From: Scilla litardierei
Lineage: Eukaryota; Streptophyta; Magnoliopsida; Asparagales; Asparagaceae
Reading direction: 5' to 3'
DNA length: 64,000 nt
Assembly: GCA_030789695.1 (NCBI GenBank)
Contig: CM061141.1
Coordinates: 324,555,938 to 324,619,937 of the forward strand
Positions 10,381-22,706 of the stretch are shown here, piece after piece (position 1 is the first letter of the stretch; every line of letters starts with the position of its first letter). The notes under the pieces are model-generated. The model searched no databases. It was not told the DNA's origin and saw only the letters and a list, made by a program, of their open reading frames with translations. Position numbers and translations under genes: made by a program.

Positions 10381-11175
10381 TCTACCACATGTTGAAGGTA
10401 CGGTAGTCCGAAGGACTTCGCTGGTTCGGACGGTGATGATGACCTTCGGGATTGGTCGTCCGAGCAAGCGCCGATATACGGATGCTAGGTACCGGGCGAT
10501 GGGTAGCCGAAGGAAGCTTTGGCCGAGTGGTGTCTCCAGCAATCTACAAAAAGAGAAGCTCGTCAGGGGATCAGATCTGGGTTCCGACCAAATCCCCTCC
10601 GATGCTTAAGTCAGATCTTGACAAAAGAGTGCTCGGTGGAATCGATTCCGACTTGCTGGGAGACCGTGCACGAATTTTCGGGCCGAGCTGTGGAGGAAGC
10701 AATATACGGTGGACACAGATGTGAGGAGCAGATATACCTGCGTGTTAGATATCCCAGATTCCTCCTTTTGTCTTCCCACTGTTGGGTTATTTATAGGGGA
10801 TCGCCAAAGAGTTGCCAGGGACTTCCTCCTTACTCACTGTGATCCTAAGAACTACTATCATATTACAGGAGAAGCGGATCCAATGTTACTTGTAATGTAA
10901 GGATCCAATCTCACTTATAATGTAAGCCCTTTGTTCAATACTTCTCCACATGTTGGTGGATCGTCATCTGCATTTAAAGCGATGGAACGTAAAATGTTGC
11001 AGATGGAACTGTTTCGAGGATGCAGACGGACACCCCTTGGTTCCGTTAGTTTGGGGAGCTCACCCATAACTCCCATGGCTTAATTCGGTGAAAACTAGTT
11101 TCTGCACGTTTGGGCACGTTTGGGGGGTTGTATCAGGGTTGTCTTAGGATTAAGCTATTGCCGTGTTCTAGCATT
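10381..11175 (+). other. Possible LTR fragment of a gypsy-type element
   Basis: The composition resembles the promoter part of Ty3/gypsy LTRs: C/G-rich words around 10550-10640 (AAATCCCCTCCGATGCTTAAGTC), then a TATA-like GTTATTTATAGGGGATCG at about 10784-10801. I find no second copy in the window, no target duplication and no primer site, so boundaries and orientation are uncertain. Open frames here have no recognisable domain. Confidence 0.35.
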
Positions 11176-11180
11176 GTTTG

Positions 11181-12374
11181 TGTTACGACCTGAAGATCGT
11201 GATAATCCGACCTTCCGCCACGAACCACCGAAATGCCCCGTAGGCACGCCCCTCCTATACAGATGACCAATCCAATGACGGAGCGTCCCTCGCCCGAGCT
11301 TTAGGGGCCTATAGGGTGCCAGCCGACTCGAGCCGGCACGAAGGCCCCAGACTACAGGGGGAGGGGCGCATCTCACCTAGCCCCCCTGACAGAGGCGCTT
11401 AACCGCTCTCGCTCGGTCCGCCAGGAACGGTGCGCTCGAGGCACGCCCGGACAGCGCAGCCTCGGATGTTTCTGGAGGCAAACCTGTTTCCCCCCCGGTG
11501 ATCCAGGATCCCTGCTCAAAAGGGCGCGGCCGGGTCGCACATCTGCTGCCCAGGTCGGCCCAGAGAATCGTCAGGGGGCCCTGCCACTGGGAAGCATTCC
11601 GCCGAACCCTTGACTCATTGGACAAGACAGACAACCTAGTACGAGGACATAACTGACACTAACGCCGCCCGACCACCTGACAAAGCATCCCCTGGCTGCC
11701 GCGCCCCCTGACACGTAATGCTTTCGGCCCTGACACCCTGACAAAAGCGCCCCTGGCCATTGCGCCGTCTGACAAAATCGTAGCAAACACTCTTGTTCCT
11801 GACATCCTCGTCCGAAGCTTCAGCTGACGGTGAGGCCAGCTCAGCACGTCGAGTCAGTACGCCAGGTCAGCCTCATCTACCCACCTACTACCAGGTATAA
11901 ATACCCCTTCGCCTCTGATAGTGAGGGGGTTGGCAAATTCACTCTAAATCTCATTGTCCACACACGAGAGCAAAGGTCGTCCATATCTTTGTTTTCCCAC
12001 ATATAGCTTGTCACGTACGGTCGACTCACACTCAGTCCGACCGACGTGCCTGGCCCCCACTTTAAGTCCTATAACTGACTTAGGCATCGGAGAGGCTAAG
12101 GGTTGGACCCCAACCCGGCCTTTCTGGCGAGTGGTTCCTTGTGTAGGATAGCTCGACCCTCGGCTTGTGCTCGCCTTCAGTTCCAGCCGCCCAATCTTCC
12201 ACCACCGCATCTTGCCGGATTCAACCCCGTGGTCTGCTTCAACGACAAGCTTAGCCTTATCACCCCTCTAATCACCCGCCAAATAGCCTACCCTAGTCCC
12301 TTCATTAACATAACCACCATGCCCTTGGTTCCCCCTAATACAAATTCATTGTGTGCGAGTTCTACCCCGCAACA
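11181..12374 (+). repeat. 5' LTR of element A
   Basis: 1194 bp, from TGTTACGACC to CCCCGCAACA, matched along its length by 55777-56968. A TATA box TATAAATA lies at 11896-11903; transcription would start shortly after. Preceded by the target duplication GTTTG. Confidence 0.95.
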
Positions 12375-12393
12375 ATTGGCGCCGTCTGTGGGA
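12375..12393 (+). other. Primer binding site of element A
   Basis: TTGGCGCCGTCTGTGGGA follows the LTR after one base. This is the usual form for Tat/Athila-group gypsy elements, which start with TGGCGCC and do not use initiator-Met tRNA. Confidence 0.85.
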
Positions 12394-12410
12394 AACGAAG
12401 GGTCACACCC

Positions 12411-14411
12411 ATGTCAGACCCCATACCAATCACCCATAACCCTGACCACGGCAAGGATCCCATGGATCAAGAACCACACTCTCAACCAATGACTCCCGCG
12501 ACTGACCCTCCTCATGGGGTAGAGGCCGAGACAGTCCAGGCCTCGGCTCGCGCGATACAACAAAGCTTCGAGGCCTTCACTAAGGTAATGGCGGGCTGCG
12601 TAGCAACATGGACGGAGGCACCCCCCTGCCCCTCTGAGCCCCCGAACGTGAGACAGAGTCTTCACGCTCAGTTCGAGTAGGAGGGGGAGACCAGGGGCTC
12701 GCCAAGGAGATTGCGGCCCAGCGGAAGCTCCTGGAGGAGGAAATGGAGGTCGCGCGGCTGCCGAAGCGCCGGGAGGAGGAGGCCGCTGCACAAAGGCATT
12801 TGGGTGAAGCGGCCGAGACCGCCAGGCAGGCCTACCTGGACGACGAGACCGCCCGACGCCAGCTCCGCTTCATTATCACGGAATGCGAATGGCTCTGGAG
12901 GGAGAACGAGGAGAACCGGGGAATCCCGGAGGTGTCGGCGACGGGCCATCGACACCTAGACGGGCGCGGCCCACCGCTCGCCAGGTCTCCGCCGGGGGGT
13001 GCAAAGTCCACCTCGTCAACATCTCTTCTCCGATCGACCGGACGAGGCAGCCGTTCGTCGACAACTCTGCTTCCTCACTGTCGAACGCGAAAGGCTCCTG
13101 AGGGAGAATCAGGAGCGGAGAGAGGTCCGGGGGAGACGACCGGGGGCGGTGGCACTGGGATGACCATAGCCCGTCGTCCGTCGAATCCTCTACCCACGGA
13201 AGGAGTCTTCCCAGCTGACCGTTTCGTTACTCCCCGGGGCACGACGACCGTCGGCAGCCGAGGCGTGACCGGAGCCAAACACCGAAATGGCGAAGAGGGC
13301 ACGCACCCGGGTGCTCTGCCTACCCATAGGAGGCCACGCCGTTGGCGTGGTGGATCATGTCCGTCCCGTGGTCCGTAAGGTTCAAGCACCCCCACCTGGC
13401 CACCTACAATGGAAGGGGCGACCCCCTCACGCACGTGTAACAATACCGGGGGCAATGGAGGCGCAGGATGTGGATGAGGCGTTCCTATGCCAGATTTTCT
13501 CGCAAAGTCTAAGTGACACAGCGTTGGATTGGTTCTTTGGCCTACCCATGAGATCCATTGGGAGCTTTGGCGAACTATCCCACAAGTTTTGCAAGGAGTT
13601 TCGGGCCGGGAGAACGAAGAAGAAGCCCCTGGACTACCTCAGCACGATAGTCCAAGGGGAAGGAGAGACGACAGGGAAGTACATGTGCCATTTCTAGGAT
13701 GAGAGACGGGTGGTGGTGACATGCGACGATGAGGTGCTCATGCTGGCCTTCAAGACGGGGCTGCGGACTCGGAGCCTCCACAAATCCCTGCTCCGAGATC
13801 CGCCGGCCGACTACGAGGCGCTGGCAGAGAGGCATGCATTGGCCGAGGAGACTCTCGGTACGAAGAAATTGTTTCCCCTGGTGAAGCAGCTCCAAGGCGA
13901 GCCTCGATCGCACTCACGACCAAGGCAAGCAGACGGGCATCGGGGACGCGACCAGCTGGCCCAACCAAGGCGCGACCCAATGGGGCGTCGCCCGCAAGAT
14001 CGCCCTGGCCCTACCCAAGCGTTCGCCCCGGCCCAAGAGCCCGCCCGAGCCGTCCCGAGGCTGGAGGGACCCCTGCGGGCCCATTACACACAGCTCAACG
14101 CCCCCATGTTAGAGTAGTTGGCCGCGGCGACAAGGGCCGGACTGTTGCCGGAGCCGCCCCGGGAGATGAGGTCGGACCCAGCAAAGCGGGATCTCCGGAA
14201 GTACTGCAGGTATCACCGGGACCCCGATCACGACACCGACAATTGCTACACTCTCAGGAGGGAGATCGAGCGGTTGATCCAGGCGGGCCACTTGGGAGGC
14301 TTCGTGGGAAACAGGCAGGCGATCCAAGAAGAAAGGGCCCCCTGAGAAACACGGAGGCCAGAGCCACCAACAGACCATAGTCAGGAGGAGCCGCGCCCCT
14401 CTAGGGCGATC
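12411..14411 (+). pseudogene. gag: Gypsy gag of element A, several stops and frameshifts
   Basis: The likely start is ATG 12411 (MSDPIPITHNPDHG), 36 bases after the LTR, closed by TAG at 12678-12680; reading resumes at 12743 in another frame. The capsid core, with DTALDWFFGLP and FGELSHKFCKEF, lies at 13450-13697. It is followed in the same frame by stops at 13695 (TAG) and 14115 (TAG). The Tat-type zinc-binding motif KYCRYHRDPDHDTDNCYTLR is at about 14200-14260. The frame continues past a TGA at 14343 to INVISGG-like CIDVISGGPPPGG, the linker to protease. Several stops look like CAG-to-TAG changes, as expected from decay of methylated cytosines. Confidence 0.85.
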
Positions 14412-16549
14412 ATGTGCATAGACGTGATAAGCGGGGGGCCGCCTCCAGGTGGGGCGTCGCCCGCGAGCGTGGAGGAGTGTGCCCGGCAGGTGATGGTGGC
14501 GGGCGCCAGCAGCAAGTCGAAGCGGAGAAGGGTAAATCGACCCCCATCACTTTCACCGATGAATACCTGGGGGGAGTCGAGTGTCTGCATGATGACGCCA
14601 TCGTCGTCGAGGCTCAGGTCGGAACAGTCATCATCAGCCGGCTCCTGATCGACACCGGAAGCTCCTGCGACATCCTGTTTTTGTCAACGATCGAGAAGAT
14701 GGGGCAAAAGCGGGCAGACCTAAGACCTTGCACAGGGCCCATCGTCAGCTTCACTGGCCACACGATCCCCATTGTAGGAGTGATCACCCTGCCCATGACT
14801 CTGGGGGAGGAACCGAGGGTCGTCACCCGGGGGACGCAATTTGTCGTCGTCGACATCGCGTCGGCATACAACGGGATCATTGGGTGCCCATACATGATGG
14901 CCATAGAGGCACTCCCCAGCCTGCTACACCAGATGGTGAAGTTCCGGACTCCGCGAGGGGTGGGGCTGGTGTGGGGAAACCAGGCGCTATCCAGAAGCTG
15001 CAACGAAGGGCTGACCAGGCACCTGAGCCTGAAGCAGGCCTTGTCAGTCCACATTTCCGATGAAAGGGAGGATTTCTACGACCAACGGTCGACCCCTGCC
15101 GAGGAGGTCGAAGAGATACCCGTGGCAGTGGAGGAGGGAAAAACTGTCTCCATCGGGACGAAGCTCCCGGCCACTCTAAGTGCGGCCCTCTCAGCTTGCT
15201 CCGGGAAAACATGGACATATTCGCTTGGTCGCCTACGGACATGCCTGGGGTCGACCCAACGGTGATCTCGCACAGGTTGAATGTGGACCCAGGAGCTCGA
15301 CCGGTCCGATAGAAGAAGAGGAGCGCCGGGGGTGAAAAGAAGAGGGCAGCCGAGGAGGAGGTGGAGCGGCTTCTCAAGGCCAAGTTTATCAGGCCGGTGG
15401 ACTACCCAGTCTGGCTCACCAATGTCGTCTTGGTAAAGAAAGCCAGCGGAAAATGGCGCATGTGCGTCGACTTCACCGACCTTAACAAGGTGTGTCCGAG
15501 GACAGTTTCCCCCTCCCGCGGATCGACCACTTGGTAGACCAGGCGTCTGGCTACGAGTTGTTAAGCTTTATGGATGCCTTCTCAGGCTACAACCAGATCC
15601 CATTGGCGGAGGAGGACGAAGAGAAACCGTCTTTTGTCACCGATAAAGGCACCTTCTGTTACACAAAGATACCCTTCGGATTGAAGAACGCCGGGGCGAC
15701 CGATCAGCGGATGGTGGACCAGATATTCAGCCCGCAGGTTGGGCGAAACTTGGAGGTCTACATCGACGACATGATGGTAAAGAGTAGGAGAGCCCCAGAC
15801 CACATTGTCGACTTACCGGAGACGTTTCGAAGGGTTCGCCAATACGGCTTAAGGCTGAACCCGGCGAAGTGCGTCTTCGGCGTGTAGTCAGGGAAATTCC
15901 TAGGCTTCATGATAACGAAGCGAGGGATTGAGGCAAACCCCGATAAGGTAATGGCCCTCGTCAGTATGGAGGAACCACGGACGATCCGGGTTTGCAACGC
16001 CTGAATGGCCGGATCGCTGCTCTGGGGCGGTTCCTGTCAAAATCCGTGGAGAGATCGCTCCCCTTCTTTAGGGTCTTGCACACTGCCTTCAGCGAAGCAA
16101 AGGACAAAAGAAAGATGAACCCATGGGACGACGACCACGTTCGAGCATTCGCGGAACTGAGGGCCTACCTGCAAAGCCCGCCGCTCCTCGCCAGGCCGGA
16201 AGAAGGAGAACCGCTAGGGTTGTACTTGGCGACCAACGAAGAGGCCGTCAGCTCCGTCCTAATCAAAGAGGAAGGGGGCGTGCAGTGCCCTGTATATTAC
16301 GCCAGCCGGATTCTTCGGGAGGCGGAGACTTGCTACAATCCCATCGAGAGGGCCGCCTACTGCCTGGTCACGACGGCAAGGAAGCTCTGACCATACTTCC
16401 AGGCCCATCCTATCGCCATCCACACTGACCTGCCCCTCGAGAAGAACCTGAAGAGGTTGGAGCGGTCGGGAAGGATGCTCAATTAGAGCGTCGAGCTCAG
16501 CGAGTTTGACATAACATACAAGGCCCGGACGGCGATCAAGGGCCAGGCA
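14412..16549 (+). pseudogene. pol: Pol of element A, first half: protease, reverse transcriptase, RNase H
   Basis: Protease: LLIDTGSSCDILF at about 14645-14685 with the catalytic DTG intact. Reverse transcriptase follows after a frameshift near 15190: VWLTNVVLVKKASGKWRMCVDF at about 15410-15475, another frameshift near 15490, then FMDAFSGYNQI and the active-site YIDD at about 15760, and a TAG at 15885. A further frameshift near 15980 leads to the RT connection and RNase H (LGLYLATNEEAVSSVL; VYYASRIL), with TGA at 16388 and TAG at 16483. Order and motifs match the Tat lineage; no continuous enzyme can be made. Confidence 0.88.
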
Positions 16550-18409
16550 TTGGCGGACTTCGTGGTAGAATGCACCACTGAGGACGCCCCGGGGGACCAA
16601 CTAGATGCACCATCGGCGACCGCATCCACGCAAGTGATGGGGGTGGAGGAACCTTCAGAGCCCTCCCAGGGAGACGTGGATGAATTATGGACCATCCACG
16701 TTGATGGTTCTGCGACGGGATCTGGGACGGGGGCAGGTATCGTCATCCGAACCCCCGACAGATGCTCGCTGGAATACGCCTTGCACTTCAACTTCCTGGC
16801 GACCAACAATGTCACGGAGTACGAGGCCACGGTCAACGGACTGAAGCTCAGTAGGGCGGTGGGGGTGACAAATGTGTTGCTCCTCAGCGACTCTCGACTC
16901 GTCATCCAACAGATCCAAGGGGGCTTCGAGGCCCGAGAAGAAACGATGAAGCGCTACCTTAAGCACATCCAAGCCGAGCTCCGGAAGTTTAAGAAAGCGA
17001 AGGTCCGGCACCTGCCCCGTTCCAACAACCTTCAGGCAGATGCCCTGTCCAAGCTAGCCTCTTCCTCTGCGACCGAGATCGGGAAGGCCATCTACGTCGA
17101 GAGCTTGCTGACACCCACTATTGACAAAGAAGAAATAATGTGTGTCGGCTCGACGACGACATGGATGACCCCCATTGCGAAGTACCTGGAGACAGGGGCC
17201 CTACCCAAGGAGCGGATGCTGGCTAAGAAGGTGGAGAGGCGGGCCCTATCATTCGTACTCCTCGATGGAGTATTATACCGTCGGCACCGCACCAACTTCG
17301 ACGTCCTGTCGTATCTGAAGTGCCTAGGGCCAGAGCAGGCTGAGCAAGTCATCCACGAAGTGCACGAAGGCTTCTGCGGGAACCACCATGGCGGTCGCAC
17401 CATCGCCCACAAAATAATGCGCCAGGGGTATTATTGGCCGACAATGATCCAGGACGCGGCTCAGTATGTTAAAAAGTGCGAGGCGTGCCAAAAATTCGGC
17501 CGATGTACGGCAGCACCTCCGGCCAACTTGGTGCCCATCGTGAGCCCGATCACGTTCGCCAAATGGGGGCTCGACATCCTTGGGCCTTTCCCAAAGGACT
17601 CCGGTGGAAGGAAATATCTAGTCATTGCCGTGGACTATTTCACAAAGTGGGTGGAGGCCGAGCCGTTGGCACGCATCAGTTGGACGGACATGAAGGGTTT
17701 TATCTGGCAGTCCGTTATATGTCGCTTCGGGATACCCCGCTCTATAGTCATGGATAACGGAAGACAGTTCGATTGCGAAGGCTTCTGCGACTTCTGTTCG
17801 GGCTAGGGGATCAAGCTCTATTTCGCGTCGGTTGCCCACCCGCAGTGCAACGGAATGGCGGAGGCCGCGAACAAATGCATCTTGAGTCCTATGAAGAAGA
17901 AGGTAGACGCCGCTCTTGGGGCATGGGTCGACGAGCTACCAAGAATCCTCTGGTCCTACCGTACCACCCATAAGGCCTCGATTGGAGAGAGCCCATTCAT
18001 GCTGGCGTACAGATCGGAAGCGGTCGTTCCTGTGGAAATCAGAGAAGAAACACTCCGGCTGAAACTCTTCGATGAGGATATCAATGGGGAGGGGCTCGGC
18101 CTTAGTCTCGAACTAGTGGACGAGGTAAGGGACCGAGCCCTGACAAACCTCGTCCGACACAGCCAGAGGATGGCCAGACATTACGACTCCCGGGTGAAGA
18201 AGCGAACCTTCAGAATCGGTGACCTGGTCCTCAGAGATGCCACCTTCAGACCTGAGACCGCCCGCCGAGGGAAGTTGCCCGCCAAATGGGAAGGGCCCTA
18301 CAAGGTCATCGACATCGTCGGACCGGCCACATACATCCTGGCGACCCCGGACGGAAGTGAGCTAGCACACCCTTGGAATGCGGAGCACCTGCTAAAGTTT
18401 TACCAATAA
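16550..18409 (+). pseudogene. pol: Pol of element A, second half: extra RNase H and integrase
   Basis: Here is the longest surviving frame of A (16550-17806), then one TAG, then the same frame to 18409. The N-terminal part is the second, archaeal-type RNase H that marks the Tat lineage. It keeps its acidic residues: IHVDGSAT, VTEYEA, LLSDSRLV and NLQADALSKLAS. Integrase follows: the zinc module HEVHEGFCGNHHGG...CEACQKFG at about 17355-17505, catalytic Asp in WGLDILGPFP, Asp in SIVMDNGRQF, and Glu in NGMAEAANK just past the stop at 17804-17806. The C-terminal domain closes PWNAEHLLKFYQ and TAA. Only that one stop separates this half from being open. Confidence 0.9.
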
Positions 18410-18486
18410 TTGTGAGTCTTTTTAATGAAAAATCTTCATTTACGCACTTTTCCAAACTTTTTTGTCTCCACGTGAGTGTTTCAGTC

Positions 18487-20045
18487 TGAACTCAGACCTC
18501 TGGGGCAGGGCCAACCCTCGCCACCCAAACCAGAGAAGTGCACGGGCCGAGCCACGCACTCGTTCCCCCCTCCAGACCTCTGAGGCAGGGCCAACCCTCG
18601 CCACCCAAACCAGAGAAGGGAACGGGCCGAGCTACTCGCTCGCTCCCCCTCCAGACCTCTGGGGCAGGGCCAACCCTCGCCACCCAAACCAGAGAAGGGC
18701 ACGGGCCGAGCCACGCGCTCGCTCCTCCTTCAGACCTCTGGGGCAGGGCCAACCCTCGCCACCCAAACCAGAGAAGGGCACGGACCGAGCGACGCGCTCG
18801 CTCCCCCCCTCTAGACCTCTGGGGCGGGGCCAACCCTCGCCACCCAAACCAGAGAAGGACATGGGCCAGGCCACGCACTCGCTCCCCCCTCCAGACCTCT
18901 GGTGCAGGGCCAACCCTCACCACCCAAACCAGAGAAGGGCACGGGCCAAGCCACGCGCTCCCTCCCCCCCTCTAGACCTCTGGAGCAGGGCCAACCCTCG
19001 CCACCCAAATCAGAGAAGGGCACGGGCCGAGCCACGTGCTCGCTCCTCCCTCCAGACCTCTTGGGCAGGGCCAACCGTCGCCACCCAAACCAGAGAAGGG
19101 CACGGGCCGGGCCACGCGCTCGCTCCCCCATCCAGACCTCTGGGACAGGGCCAACCCTCGCCACCCAAACCAGAGAAGGGCACGGGCCGGGCCACACGCT
19201 TGCTCCCCCCTCCAGACCTCTGGGGCAGGGCCAACCCTCACCACCAAGACCAGAGAAGGTCACGGGCCGGGCCACGTGCTCGCTCCCCCCTCTGGACCTC
19301 TGGGGCAGGGCCAACCCTCGCCACCCAGACCAGAGAAGGGCACGGGCCGGGCTACGCGCTCGCTCCCCCCTCCGGATCTCTGGGGCATGGCCAACCCTCG
19401 CCACCCAGACCAGAGAAGGGCACGGGCCGAGCCACGCGCTCGCTCCCCCCTCCATACCTCTGGGGCAGGGCCAACCCTCACCACCTATACCAGAGAAGGG
19501 CACGAGCCGAGCCACACGCTCGCTCCCCCCTCCAAACCTCTGCGGCAGGGCCAACCCTCGCCACCCAGACCAGAGAAGGGAACGGGCCGAGCCACACTCT
19601 CGCTCCCCCCTCCAGACCTCTGGGACAGGGCCAACCCTCGCCACCCAGACTAGAGAGGGGCATGGGCCGAGCCACGCGCTCGCTCCCCCATCCAGACCTC
19701 TGGGGCAGGGCCAACCCTCGCCACCCATACCAGAGAGGGGCACTGGCCGCGCTACATGCTCGCTCCCCCCTCCAGACATCTGGGACAGGGCCAACCCTCG
19801 CCACTCAAATCAGAGAAGGGCACGGGTCGAGCTACGCGCTCGCTCCCCCCTCCCAGACCTCTGGGGCAGGGCCAACCCTCGCCACCCAAACCAAACAAGG
19901 GCACGAGGCCGAGCTACACGCTCGCTCCCCCTTCCAGACCTCTGGGGCAGGGCCAACCATCGCCACCCAAACCAGAGAGGGACACGGGCCGAGCTACGCG
20001 CTCGCTCCCCCCTTCAGACCCCTGGGGCAGGGCCCAGCCACGTAG
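18487..20045 (+). repeat. 80-bp minisatellite in the 3' untranslated region of element A
   Basis: About 19-20 units of 79-81 bp run from CAGACCTCTGGGGCAGGGCC through ACCAGAGAAGGGCACGGGCC to CGCTCGCTCCCCCC. CTCTGG and CCAGAG within each unit are inverted. Unit starts that I located include 18493, 18573, 18652, 18731 and 18812. A solitary unit recurs at about 53745-53800. GC-richness keeps long frames open on both strands (for example 18462-20045 plus and 18811-19794 minus); these shift with the unit length and are not genes. Tandem arrays in this position are known for Tat and related plant elements, where they can seed satellites. Confidence 0.93.
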
Positions 20046-20628
20046 CCACATCCCCGCCCTGTCAGACCCGTGATCCTCAAAGGCTCGAACCTTGGGAAGA
20101 GGACAAGGGCACGTAAACCGGGGCAGACCTGGCGCAAACCCAGAACCGCTGAACAATGTTCGCTGGATAAATGCCGGATCCCTATAAAGCAGCCCCCTAG
20201 ATGCGACTCAACGAAGCGAAAAGACGCTCGGGAAATGCGTCATCAATAAGGGTACGCCCCCGAAGAGACTAGGGCTGACGAGTCGCCACAGGCGCCACCG
20301 GGCAAAAGCGGTTTCCAAAGGGCATGATTCTGAGGAGCCCATTAATAATGCTAGCTCATCGCATTAATGAGGGGGGAAAACCGTCAACAAAATCCCCATA
20401 TAAATGCCCCACTCATCCTCCCGAAGGAGAAAAAGACAAAGATTTAGAAAATATGAGAAACCGGTCCCAGCACCCTTCACCAACTAGGAAAAGGGCCGAG
20501 ACGCCTTGCCCGAACAAAAGGGAGGCCACTGGCCACCAATGGATCCCACCTCCGCGATCGGCGGTCACTTCCACGCGACAACCACCGATTGGCTATTTCT
20601 CTTACAAACGGATCGCCAATAGGCTATT
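20046..20628 (+). other. 3' untranslated region of element A, segment 1
   Basis: Non-coding. It closely resembles 53805-54650 later in the same element (both share GACCCGTGATCCTC, AACCTTGGGAAG, CGGGGCAGACCTGGCGCAAA and CGGATCGCCAATAGG). It ends with CTATT (20624-20628), the target duplication of the solo LTR. Confidence 0.85.
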
Positions 20629-20904
20629 TGTAACGACTGGTTTTCTTGTATCTGGATTTATTATATTATAATATATGTTTTGGTGGATTTTCTCCTCATG
20701 TGTGGTTTTCGTCTCCGTAACTTTCATTTTCGATCGTTTCGTCGTGTTTTCTCGTTTCTTCCTTAGGATCGTCGATTTCGAAGTATGTCATTCGTGACGG
20801 GCTTCATAACGGTCGTATCTTACTATTAGATCAAGCCTAGGAGTCTTAGGAATCGATCCCGGGGCTCCGCGCTCCGTATCGGAACTTTTGGTGCTTATTA
20901 GCCG

Positions 20905-21312
20905 GTGTAAGAAGGGGCACCGACCGACTAGATGACGATCCAGTCGGTCGGCAATCCTTCTTGGACCGACTAGTTGGCTTTCTAAATTATTCAGAAGTTA
21001 CTGTTTATCGTTAGTCGGTCTAAGAACGTTGGTTGACCGACTAGGTTGCAAACTAGTCGATCGGCAATGCTTCTTTAACCGACTAACACATCATCTTAAT
21101 TTTGGTATCAATACTGTTCACTTTTAGTCGGTCTAAGAACGTTCATCGACCGACTAGATGCTAAACTAGTCGGTCAGTAGTTGTTCATCGACTGACTAAA
21201 TCCAAATCCTATTTTCGTTCAGAAGTTACTGTTTACACTTAATCGGTCTTCGTTGGTCGACCGACCGACTAGTTGCCAAACTAGTCGGTCAGTGGTTGCT
21301 CTTTGACCGACT
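20905..21312. repeat. Palindromic module array in the solo LTR (ACCGACTAGTCGGT words)
   Basis: Four modules of about 80 bp. Each has CTAGTCGGTC (or a variant), roughly 18 variable bases, GACCGACTAG, an 8-base loop region, CTAGTCGGTC, about 18 variable bases and GACCGACTA. The same word, spacing and order occur in the SIRE-like LTRs of elements B and D, although the rest of the LTR is unrelated. Confidence 0.88.
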
Positions 21313-22598
21313 AATCTGTGTTAAAACCCTAATTTCTGGGCAGCCGCCAGCCCATCCTATTTAAACCCTTCCCAAACGTTTTCTTCTTCATCCACTCGAC
21401 CCAAAACCCTAGTTTCTCCCCCATTGAGCCCCCTTCTTCCCCAAACCCTTATTCCTTCACTCCAAGCCCTAAATCCATCATCCAAACCATCCATCAACTC
21501 ATTCTACCTCTCATCTTCCCCAAAATCTCACCAAATCCCCAAAATCCCCCCAAAACCCTAGTTCTCCAAACTTCTCCATTGGTTTCCAGATATGGTCCTT
21601 AGGTTCTTCGGAGTGTTTCTTCCGCCTCCTCTCGGTAAGAAATCGATCTCTTGATGTTTTCATAACCTATTTGTATTTTTATGAAACCCTAATGAATGAA
21701 TGTTGTTTTGATGATTGTTTCCCCATAACAGTGATTTCTCGTAGATTAGCATCCGCGAGACGAGCCTTCGTGATCGTCATCCCCGGTGCTAGGCAAGTGA
21801 AACTTGCCACTTAGGGTTTAGGCCATGTTTAGGCCATTTGCTTGTTGTAGGCGTAAAAGAGGCTAGGCGACGAAATGATACTCGCCTAGGCGCAAATTTA
21901 GGAACTAGCTTGACAACGAAGCTAGTTCCGACACATATCATGTTGCACACTTACCATGTCATGTTTACTTTCCATTAACGGTACGCGAATTAATTATCAT
22001 GTCATTGCATTCTTCAAGTGATCCCGTGATTGCGTAGCATCGCTGCACTACTTGTGTTTCCTGGCTCGTGACCAGAAGCGAGCATAATGAGTTGCTAACC
22101 CCAACGCTCGATATTGAATTGTGAACTTGGAAAACAAGCTCCTGTGTGGGGCAACCCTGGCTCACTTGCTGGGCTCATGTGCAGGGACCCTGGCTTGTTT
22201 ACGTGTGGGATGGGGTAAGGGTTAAGCGGCAATTCAACTGGGAGTCTGCCTGATCAGCAACTGCAGTTGTAAGGCGTAAACTCTGGGGTGGGGTAGTGTT
22301 TAGTGCCGATCAGTGTGAATGTTGTACCATTCAGCTGAAGGGCGTAAACATCTACAAACAATAGTGAAACGTGAATCGTGAATTGATCGAGATTGTTAGT
22401 AGCTCGGCTATTCTTGTCTTGTCCCGTTAATTGTTCTCTTGTACTTATTGTTCACCAAGTCTTGCTTGTGCACTCATGTTATAACTTCCATGTCATGCAT
22501 ACTATAACTGCTAGGTTGCTAGTTGCCTTATTTTTAGTTTCCTTGCCCAAGTCTTTTAGATTTGCTGACATGTGCCCCTTTACTCTTTTGGGTGACAC

Positions 22599-22706
22599 AT
22601 GTTAGATGCTGAGCCTGAGTACCTTGTTGAGGACGAGGTGTTTGCTGACGCCGAGCCCGAGCTTGTGTTTGACGTGGAGTACGTGGACACTGGGGACCAG
22701 TCCTAG
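22599..22706 (+). CDS. Acidic 35-residue frame inside the solo LTR
   Basis: ATG to TAG, 35 residues beginning MLDAEPEYLVEDEVF. Thirteen residues are Asp or Glu, and there is no Lys or Arg. It lies downstream of the LTR TATA-like box, so it would be in the transcript leader. It may be a chance frame; the strong bias is the only reason to list it. No family recognised. Confidence 0.25.
   Translation: MLDAEPEYLVEDEVFADAEPELVFDVEYVDTGDQS

Noticed and set aside
12743..13378. Independent Arg/Gly-rich plus-strand protein
   Set aside because: It lies inside the gag region of element A, between two gag pieces, and is best explained as frameshifted gag.
18462..20045. 527-codon plus-strand frame and long minus-strand frames (such as 19794-18811) across the 80-bp repeat
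   Set aside because: Low-complexity translation of a GC-rich minisatellite. Several frames on both strands are open at once, and unit length varies between 79 and 81 bp.
20905..21312. CRISPR-like array (short repeats with regular variable spacers)
   Set aside because: The repeats are palindromic words inside eukaryotic LTRs, spacing is that of nested hairpins, there are no cas genes, and the same arrays are duplicated in LTR pairs.
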